A DNA stretch of 12,607 bases from Ettlia oleoabundans (lineage: Eukaryota > Chlorophyta > Chlorophyceae > Chlamydomonadales): the NCBI GenBank assembly GCA_019693395.1, contig JAAMXP010000020.1:1-12607 (forward strand), in the 5' to 3' direction. The notes beneath the pieces are model-generated. The model ran no database searches. It saw only the letters and a program-made list of their open reading frames with translations, and was not told the origin of the DNA. Both the position numbers and the translations under genes were made by a program. Below, one piece after another: positions 1-9,500 of this stretch. Numbering within the stretch: position 1 is the stretch's first letter; each line of letters opens with the position of its first letter.

Positions 1-149
1 GGTTTGCAGCTTTGCTCGGCAATGCAAATGCAGCAAGGCACCGCTGCTGATGCTCCCTAGCTGCTCTTACGGCCCCAGCTGCCAGCGGGGGGAGGGGCCA
101 GGTTTGCAGCTTTGCTCAACAATGCAAATGCAGCAAGGCGCCGCTGCTG
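1..149. repeat. Two copies of a 49-bp direct repeat, period 100 bp
   Basis: Positions 1-49 and 101-149 match at 46 of 49 bases; the differences are at 18, 19 and 40 of the unit. The 51-bp spacer (50-100) is only loosely similar to what follows the second copy. The first copy starts at base 1, so the array may extend to the left. A 100-bp period is not a multiple of three, which argues against a repeated protein module. Confidence 0.85.
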
Positions 150-522
150 CTCCCGCACTGCCCCACCGCCGCAGCAGCCAGGGAGGCGGGAGCAGCTTGG
201 CCACCTATCTAACATTAGCGCGGCCCGCTCGAACAGTTCACATCCCAGTCCTAGTTGATGCAAGGGCTTTCTGTGGGTAACAACGGTTGATAGTGACGGT
301 TTGTCCACGGCATGCTTAGGAGATGTTTTGGCAGGCATTAAGCGCCACGTGTCTATCAAAGCTGTCCGGATGTCATTGCGCACCGCGGCGGCTCCTCTGC
401 AACCAGCTGATATCAAGGAACGATCGGCGCAGCTAACGCTGTGCCCAGGGCGAAGCCACAAAAACCCTGCTCCTGACCGTTGCTAGGGCGTGCCCCCTAC
501 ACCGGAAGGTTTCGGAGCGGGC
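150..522. other. 5' flank, no gene recognised
   Basis: This stretch should hold the promoter and 5' UTR of the transporter. I see no TATA box, no convincing conserved motif and no coding signal; the short open frames on both strands lack recognisable protein features. An in-frame stop (484-486) precedes the proposed start codon. An upstream non-coding exon cannot be excluded. Confidence 0.5.
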
Positions 523-586
523 ATGGGGGTGGCAGATGAGCCAAGGCCGCCAGGCCGGGAGTACGTGCACCGGGAGTTCGACTTGG
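523..586 (+). CDS. PDR transporter exon 1 (start codon, residues 1-22)
   Basis: ATG at 523 opens a 64-nt exon ending in TTGG before the donor GTGAGC. It ends with one base of codon 22, and exon 2 supplies GG to make Gly. The peptide starts [20 protein letters not shown], a hydrophilic N-terminus without a signal peptide, as expected for PDR proteins. The frame continuity with exon 2 supports it; transcript support is missing. Confidence 0.75.
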
Positions 587-3500
587 GTGAGCGGGCGTTC
601 ACCAACACAGTCCAGGCCAGAAACGCATCTAGCCCTGAAGATAGTACAGCACATTCCCCAGGACTAGCATACATTCCTCTGTCCCTGCCGCCCCAGTCGC
701 CCCTTGCCACTGCCGGTCCGCCGGAGTCCCGCTTCCTCTGCTGGGGGTGTTGCTGCTGTGTTTTGGCTGACGTATCAATATCGCTGCGTATGCCACAACA
801 GCCCTGCCGCCGCTTCACAAGCGCCGTATCTCTTCATCCCCTCCCCTGGTGATTGCAGGGTTTAATGCGACTGCGATGCTGCCGTACCTGCACCGCAACA
901 GCCTGTTCAGCGTGGAGGGCGGCACCACAACCTCGGTGGTGGATGTGGAGGAGCTGATTGCTGCAGCCAAAGACGAGCTGCGACGGGCACGGCACGCTGA
1001 AAGAATGCCATCGTAAGTGCATGACGAAAAGCCCTGCCCCCGGCGCTGGCTACCGCCTTTGGCAACAAAGGATTTTCTCCAGTTGCAGGCCACCCGCATC
1101 ACGGATGCACGATGCATGCCCCCTCTTCCTCCTATCATGGCTGCAGTAAGGCCAAGGCAGATCTTGCAGGCAAGGTTTGGGACTCCAGTGCGGTGGATGG
1201 AGCACCCGGCTTTGCCGACAGGCTGGCACAGCTGTACAAAGAAGCTGGCGCACGACGACCAGAGGTGACGGTTGAGTACCGTGATCTGAGCGTGGAAGTA
1301 GATGCGCTGGTGGGAGCCGGCAGCATCCCCTCCCTCAGCAACACCTTTGAGAACCTGGTCAAGAAAGTGACGCTCCAGGTGCGGTGCAGCAGCACTGGGG
1401 CGCAGTGGGCAGCAGGCGTGGTGATGCAGCGCCGGCGATGCCTGCCATAACTTGTCACAGACATGCCTGCCTGTGACAGGTGGCACCTGCATGTGCCTCA
1501 CCCGCTAGCAGGAGCGTAGTGGGTAGCAGAAGTGGCACCTGCCTGCCTGCCTGCAAGCATATCACTCCCCGGGTGCCATTCTTCTTGGACTCCGCGTGTT
1601 GCAGGGTGGCCTCAAGACAGCCAACTACAAGATCCTGAAGAACATGAGCGGTGCACTACGTCCCGGCACAACCACCCTGCTGCTGGGGCCCCCAGGCTCC
1701 GGCAAGTCTGTGTTCATGCAAGTGCTCAGCGGCCGGCTGCAGAGCGACGCCAAAGTCCGGGTGCGCCGCCGTTTGGCTCAACTGTGTTTACCCTGCTGCC
1801 CGCCCGAGCATTCCGAACCCCACCAGCTGGCTGATGCTTCTGCTTGATCTGAGTCAATAGTAATGCGCTTCTACACCTCACCCCAGTCAGTCCCTCACAG
1901 CTATCTCTCACTTGTTGTCCGATCTCATCACTAGGCAGCTCTCCCTCGTACACCCGCAGGGGCCGCCCCGCCACCACCACCACCCCACCCCAACTCCACC
2001 ACCCCTACCCCCCGTTTGCAGACGAGCGGCACCATCAAGTACAACGGCAAGACCAGCAGCGAGTTTGTGCTGCACCGCACCGTGGCCTACGGTGAGCATT
2101 CAGTGGCTCATCAGCGCCACGTGCGCAACGCATCTTTCAGTGCCCAGAACTTTTGCTGCGGTAGTAGGCCACGGTTTCCGGCCCAGAATGTTGCCCGGAT
2201 CCTTGCCGACAAGCATGGAGAATGCCCACTTGAAGAAGTTCTCGAGTTGCCGCTTTGTTTGCAGTGGATCAAATTGACGTGCACATCCCCAACTTGACAG
2301 TGCTGGAGACCTGCCAGTTTGCCTTTGACTGCTTGTGTGACTCAGCAGATGCGGCGCGGCTACTGGCTGAGATCAAGCAGGTGGGGCGCTGGCCAACCGT
2401 TTCCCCATGTGCATTGGCCCCCCTGCCGGCTGCCTGCCATTGATGGATCAGCCGCCGTTGCATCCTTGTACACTCTTGTAGGTATTGCTGGCATGTCATG
2501 AAATCACATCACTGTGTTTCTTCTTGCTCCTTGGATTTCCCTGCAACTGCATCTCACCAGATTGAGGAGAGGTTTGAGCGGGACATGGACCTGCTTGAGA
2601 TGGAGCGGGCAGCGGACAATGCGGAGGCCGGGGAGAAGGTGGGCGACACACTCCGTGCATTCAGCACTGGCGCTGAAACCACTCACCACAGCATGCACAT
2701 AGGCGAAGGGACAATCAAGCTGCATGTCACCGTTGAGCTAATGGCGGCTCTTCTACACACCCTGAAGTTATGACATGCTCTCCTTTCTCGCTTCTCCACC
2801 CCTGACCACGCTCGCAGGCTGACCTGTCTACCAAGGATGATGCAGAGAAACATGGCACCGATATGCAATTTGTGACGGCCATGAGGAAAGCGGGCCGCAT
2901 CCCGCCTGTCCACTGCTTGGGGTGCAGTGCGGTTGCATGCGGCAGCTGCATTTATGTGATGGTGCTGGATATCAACTGCCTATATGTCGGCTGTCGCCTG
3001 CAGGACGCTGATCAAGCAGCAAGCAAAACCATACATCATGCTCAAGTGAGACAGCAGGCTCCTCACACTCGCTTACTTCAATGATGCTCATGCGCTGCTG
3101 GTCGTCACAGTGGTGCCGCTCCAGGGACTTGCAGGCGAAGCAAACAAAGCTGGTGTTGCTGAGCTGCTGGTGCCCCGCTGCCCGTCCGCCACACTTCACA
3201 ATGTGCCCCTGACCAATCCCTGAAGTGACTTTAAAGCAGCCCAATAATACGCAAATCACACCAACCAGCGCAACCTGTGGAGTGCTCGCTTCCCTCTCAG
3301 GCTGCTGGGGCTGAGCGAGGTGGCGGACACAATTGTGGGTGACTCCATGACCCGCGGCATCTCAGGAGGCCAGCGCAAGCGTGTGACCACTGGGGAGGTC
3401 CTGTGCGGGCCACAGTCGCTGGTTCTGATGGACGAAATATCGACTGGACTAGACAGGTGGGGAGTATGGCTGAGTTTAGCGAGGTGTCAGCCTGGGAGGC

Positions 3501-6500
3501 TGGGCACAGTCCTATGTTTGCGCACATATGTCCAATGTTGCATGTATTATCGCCACGGCAATGCCTGGCTTGCAGGATGTGTTGGTGCCCCACGTCGGTT
3601 TTGGGGATCAATGCCTTTTGTTGATACATATGCCTTATTTGCCCGCCCGCCCGCGCGTGCACAACACCACCGGCATTTGTGGTGCAGCGCCACCACGTTT
3701 AGCGTGGTGCAGAGCTTTGTGAAGGCGTCCCACGCGCTGCGCAAGACCTTCCTCATCTCACTGCTGCAGCCTGCACCCGAGGTGGGGCGTTGTACGGGGG
3801 CCGCTTGGCAGCACCATGCGATCCCTGCTTTTTGTTCGAGTGCGACTGTACCTGCAAATTTTTAATTGGATTACCTATTGCAGCGTGCAAGGAGCCCGTT
3901 TAACGATAAATCACCAGCACCAATGTACATGGTGCGGTGCTCCCGTCAGCAGTGAAGCACCAGGAAGTCCCATACCCCGCGTCCCCTGTTGCGCAGGTGG
4001 TCCATCTGTTTGACGAGATCCTGCTGCTCACAGACGGGCATGTGGTGTACCAGTGAGTCAGACAGCATGCGCTGGGTGTGCCGACATGCAAGACGATTAT
4101 GTCAGTTGTTGCCAGCTGTTTGCGTTTCTGTCTGCCACGTGCCCCCCAACCNNCCCTCCACTCAACTTAATCCCCATGAAAGCGCCATTTCAAGGCCTGA
4201 AGGTCACTGTCACACCTTCTGAGCGGTTACCATCGTCTCCTCCTTCCTGCCCTGCTGCCGCCACCCCGCTGCAGTGGCCCAGTAAACATGATACTTACCT
4301 TCTTTGAGCGCCAGTTGGACTTTGTGTGCCCTGTGCGCAAGGACGTGGGCTCCTTCCTCCAGGTGTGATGCGCTTGGTGTCAACATCATTGGGTGTCATT
4401 GGCTGCACTGCTGTGTGCTGGTGTGGTCAGCCTTCCTACTCTGCCTGGCTACTACCTGACCAAAAGCTTGACTGCTGTGCCTGCTGGGCAAGTGAGCCAT
4501 GGCGCTGCTGTCCAGCAGGTAAGGAAAAGCCGTGCAATTCTTACGCCTGGGTCCCCGCGTCGTTGTTTTACCATCCCTGGCATGTGTTTGTGCGTGTGTG
4601 CCAGGAGGTGACCACCCCGGTGGGCCAGTATGCATATGCCAGCACAGCCCTGCTGGAGCGCAAGGGGCTGACAGAGGCGGACCGCGACCCACTCAAGGTG
4701 TGTGTGTGTGGGGGGGGGGGGGNNNTGTGTGGGGGGGGGGGGGCATGATGCTTGTTGTTTCTGTCTAGAAGCATGACCCTCAGGTTGTTGCTCAGCTTCT
4801 ACGATATAACGTGGCAGCCTCATGGCACATTGTTAGTCCTTGAGCTCACCAAGACAATGCATGCAAATATAACTCACATGATGTGCTCGTGCTGTGGTGT
4901 GCCATGGCCTGCAGCTGCTCACCAGCCCCCCCAAGTCGATGCTGACAGCGGTGGAGGAGATGGAGGCGGCCTTCTGGGAACAGACAGAGGTGGGTTGTGG
5001 CCGTGGTAAATGCAGGGTTGTTGAGTCAAGAGTTAGAATTCAGTGGTACCAGGGAGTGTGCATCGGTGTACGGCTTACAAAATTGTGACTGGATGGATCG
5101 GCATTCGCTCAAACATCATCCCCGGGCCAATGCACTTGGGTTTGCACCGCATCAATTGTTCGACCCACCATTGGCACAGCTGTGCATGGGGTGTCTGGCC
5201 TTGGCTGGCGGTGCAGGAGGGGCGCCTGCTGCTGGACCAGCTGGACAGCCAGCCCTTTGACCCAGCCACTGACCCGCCTGGCGCTCTGGCACAGAAGCAC
5301 TACGCCAGCAGCGTGCTGCGCCTCACCAGGCTGGTGCTGCAGCGGCAGGTGCTGCTCATCAAGCGGGACAAGGCCTTCTTCGTGGCTCGCGCAGTGCAGG
5401 TGAGCACCTGGGATTTGAAGCAGCGGCCATGCAGTGGGCTTATTGTTTGGGAGTGCCACGTCATACATGATGGTGTAAAATACCCGTCATCAAGAAACCC
5501 ATCTGCTGTTTTGCGGCCTAGCGGGCTGACTGAAGATTCTGCAAATGTTGGGCTTGAACCTACCCCCCCGCTGGTTCGGGCAGCGCTGGGGCAGCCTGCC
5601 TGGAGTGCTGCAGAACGATGCCTGGCAGGTTGTCAGCAGCACACAACAGCGGAGCAGGAAAAAATGCCAATAAACACACAGCTAGCTGCATATGGTGCAA
5701 GCTGCTGCGTCTTGCCGACATGTCCTGGGCCGGTGTGGGCGCGGTCTGAGCCCGCACCCAGGACATGGATGGGTCACTTCACTCATTGGCCGAATAGCAC
5801 AGAGGCGTCGGCAGGGCATGCCACATCCTAAGCTTGCTGTTGATGTGCAGCAGGCAGCTCTGCTGCACGCCGTCGTAACAGAGTACCAGCCAGCTAGTGC
5901 CCAATGTGCCGCTGCGGGCAGTGCCGCTGCACCTGTTTCAAGGATGTTCGGCTTCTCTGTGGCCATTCACGCCTTCTTGTTCCTCTTCCTGATTGTGCAT
6001 TTTGGCGTGCATTTGCTATAGCCCCGCTTCTAAAAAACCGAGGGATTGAGTCGTGCCATGCCCTGCTGGCACTCCAGCATGCTGCAGCAGGGCGCTCAGA
6101 GGTTGCTCCATGAGACCCTTTGGCCTTTCTGGGCCTCAGGCTCTTGGTCAAACGGGTTTGTGTGGTCAAATACGATATTCAAACTGGCAGTGCGTCTGGC
6201 TGGGCAATCTCAGACCGACCTACTCCCGGCTTGGCAGTTCAGGCGCAGCACAGCCCCAACAGTGCAGTGCATGCTTGCCACATATCAGCAGCTCACTTGC
6301 ACAGCCTTCCAACCAACTCCAACCCACATGCTGCTCCCCTGCATGCAGCCCTCATCCCGCATCGGTTTTGACAAAGCATGCATGTGTGTCTCTCTGCAAG
6401 CATGCAGTCGGCCATAATGACGCTGATCATCGGCTCCGTCTTCGCAACCATTGAGCCCAGCAGCGAGGATGCGCGGCAGGTAATGGCGCTGGCGTCTCTT

Positions 6501-9500
6501 AGTATAATGAATATGACGATGATGTCCATGCCACAGGTGCGTGCATGGGGTGGGGGCGGTGGAGGGTGATGCCGGTGGTAATGTGGCAGGGTGATCTGTC
6601 AGCGGTAGTGGTAGCGTGGCAGGGAAGGTGGCGGTGGCATGTTCTGGCAACACTTAGATCCCAGAGTTTGTTGTCACCATTTAAGGCGAGGTCCGCAGCT
6701 ATCTTGCTGTTGGGGCCAGCTAAGGCGCCTGAACCCTCGCGGTGGTGGTCCTGACCTTCGGGCAGGAGGCGGGCAAGACGAGGAGCCGCAGCGATCTGAC
6801 CCGCGATAAATACATGGTGTCCAACTGAGAGTTGCTTCCCTGCCTCCCCTGGCTTGCAGATTGGCCTGGTGTTTGCCAACAAGAGGTGCGTTACTTGCAG
6901 GCCCTGTTGGTAGGCACTGGGAGTTTATGCCTCTTATGGACCATACCAACCAGTCCTTGCTGATTGAGGGGTGTTAAAGAGTCTGCACCAGGATACTCAC
7001 TGGCGGGAAGGCACAATCATACATGAAAGAAGGAATGCACCAACCAGTCCTTGCACATCGGATCTGCTGACACGCGTTCAAGTGAAGCTGGTCCTAATGG
7101 CTGTGCCACCTGTGTGTTGCAACCCGCGTTGTTCCGCCTGCAGAAAAACTCCCAGCTACCTCCCATCCCGCCTCAGTCCAAGACTGATACCCGAAAGCCT
7201 GCCCCATGCCCCGTTCCTGCCCTTCCAGGGTGTTTTACAAGCACCGGGACAACAACTTCTTCCCCTCCAGCTCCTACGTGCTCACCTTTGTGCTGACTCA
7301 ACTGCCTCAGAGCGCCATGGAATGCATCATTTTCTCTATGGGAACGTACTGGGTGAGCCTTGGCGGGATGAGTTGGTTGGGCGTCCACATCTGATTCATA
7401 TTGTGGCACACTTTCCTCCGGTGCTGCCACACAGCACTCCCTTCTGCGCATAGTTCAGCAACAGTGGCAGGTGCATGGCTCGCAGCTGCGCTGTGGTGCA
7501 TGCCTGGCATGCCTGTCAGCTGGCGCTGGGCTGCCATTTGCAACTGCCCCAGGCGACACCGCAGTCATATTGCAGCTCTTGCCAGTTGCTTGCCTGCATG
7601 TGCTCCCGCGATTGTGTGGCTGCAGATTTCTGGCCTCACACGCACCGCCTCCAACTACTTCCTCTACCTGGTGGTCACATACAGCATCAGCAACGGTGAG
7701 GGGGGCGGGCGTGCAGGCAGACAGGCAGGCAGGCAGGCATGGACACAGCAACAAATAAGGGCAAGGGCGCTCGCAGTGCTAGCCTGTGTGCGTGTGTGCG
7801 CGCGTGGGAGTGGGGGGGGGGGCGCGCGGCTCTAGCAACTCTGTGACAGTTGTTGTACTGATGGGGCGTTGACTTCACTGCTGTGCCGCAATGGGCGAGC
7901 CCACAAGGGACCCATGTCGCTCCGCCCTTCTCTCTTTGCCACAGCCATGGCTGCCTTCTTCCGCCTGGTCGCCTTCACGGTTCCGTCCATGGTGGTGGCT
8001 AACGCGGGCGGAGGCCTGGTGAGCAGGCCAAAGCCTAAGCGCCGCTTTATGCCTGCGTCGGAAAGGGAGTGGTGGATGGGTTGTTGATGGGATCAGCGTG
8101 GCAACAAGTCATGGTATTGGACCCATACCGCTGCTGTCCTGGGTTGTGTGGGGGCACTTGCCACCTTGCTTTCTACACACTCCTGCCCTGCAGGTGTTGC
8201 TGTTCCTCATGGTCACAAACGGGTTCAGTATCGTGCGGTAAGTGACCTGCACTCGATGGTGTGCTGTGCTGTGCTGAGGGCATCTCACCCAACACCAATA
8301 TTGGTGAAAGAGCCAACCCAGTCGCTCATCAGTCAGCCAGCCAGGCCCTCCCCTGGGCCCGTTTGCCTTTTGTGCCCGTATGTGCATGTGGCTTCTTGCT
8401 GCCAGCCCGAGCCACCTGCCAGCCCAGCTGTCTGCCCGCTATCACCCCAGGGAATGCCTTTGGTGCTAACCATTCACCTGCCCACTTGTGTGTGTGTGTG
8501 TTTGCCCACATGCCTGCAGTACCTCCATCCCCGACTACCTCATCTGGGTCTACTGGTGAGCGAGCTGGTGCCAGTGCAATGGCTGCCTGTGGTCCCCGGG
8601 GGCATTGTGCGCCTGCATGGCGGCTGGGGAAGAAGCGCGACATGCATGCTGGGCACGTCATGAATGGCGAGTGGGTCGATGGCACAACCCCTGTGCAGGC
8701 ATCAGTGTCGTCCATGGTGCCTGAGATGTGCCGCTTGCGCCCTCACTTGCCCCCACAGGATGAACCCCATGGCCTGGGGCGTGCGGGCGTTGGTGGCAAA
8801 TGAGCTGGGCACAGCGCGCTGGGATGTGCCCGTCTCACCCGGCAGCGACGTCACACGTAAGCCTGCTGCTGCTGCTGCTGGCGAGCACCCTGTTGTTGTG
8901 GCGGTACATGTGTCTGTCCCGTACATTCTTCTTAGCATGCAGTTGTATTTGTGGCAAGCAGGGAAACATAAAGATATTCTGCAGCTGCCGCCTGTTGCAG
9001 TGCCTACTTCGTAGCGGTGGGGTCAGGGCACATGACACTGCCTTGGTGCCAGCAACCATGCCTGCCTCGCTCCTTCCCCACCCTGCTGCCCAGTGCCTAC
9101 TCTGCCTGCTCGCCTGCCTGCCTGCCTGCCGGTGCAGTTGCGGAGGCCTCTGCTGACAGCTTTGGTTTCTTACTGGGTGCCAACTGGATCTGGGGCGCTG
9201 TTGGCTACTGCTGGGGCTGGCTCATTCTTAGCATTGCGCTGTCGGTGCTGGCCCTCAACCTCACCAACCCCCCCAGCCCCAGGCCCACAGGTGAGCGGGT
9301 GCCCCCCTGTGGGGTTGCAGTGAGGCGGGGAGGGAACCGGACTGTTACAGATTTGACAGAGCAACAGCTTGGCTTGCAATTGCCTTGCATTTGGGGTGGC
9401 AGCCAAAGCCTGCTCACAATCCTGCCTGCTTTCCGTTTCCTTGCACAGTGCTGCACAATGCCATGTTGTCCCTCTCACATCCCCAAGCCATCCTAATCCA

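Noticed and set aside
815..1501. 228-codon open frame on the - strand
   Set aside because: It covers exons 2-3 in antisense. The + strand there encodes conserved PDR sequence with matching splice sites.
5550..5560. Reverse-strand match to a tRNA/SINE B box (GGTTCAAGCCC)
   Set aside because: No A box at a suitable distance and no cloverleaf could be built. The match alone is expected by chance.
5043..5831. 262-codon + strand open frame
   Set aside because: Only 5217-5399 is family sequence. The rest reads through flanking introns and shows no domain.
5930..6022. Short hydrophobic frame in intron 16 that looks like a membrane helix
   Set aside because: The flanking exons already join as the family predicts. 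No good in-frame acceptor and donor pair was found around it.
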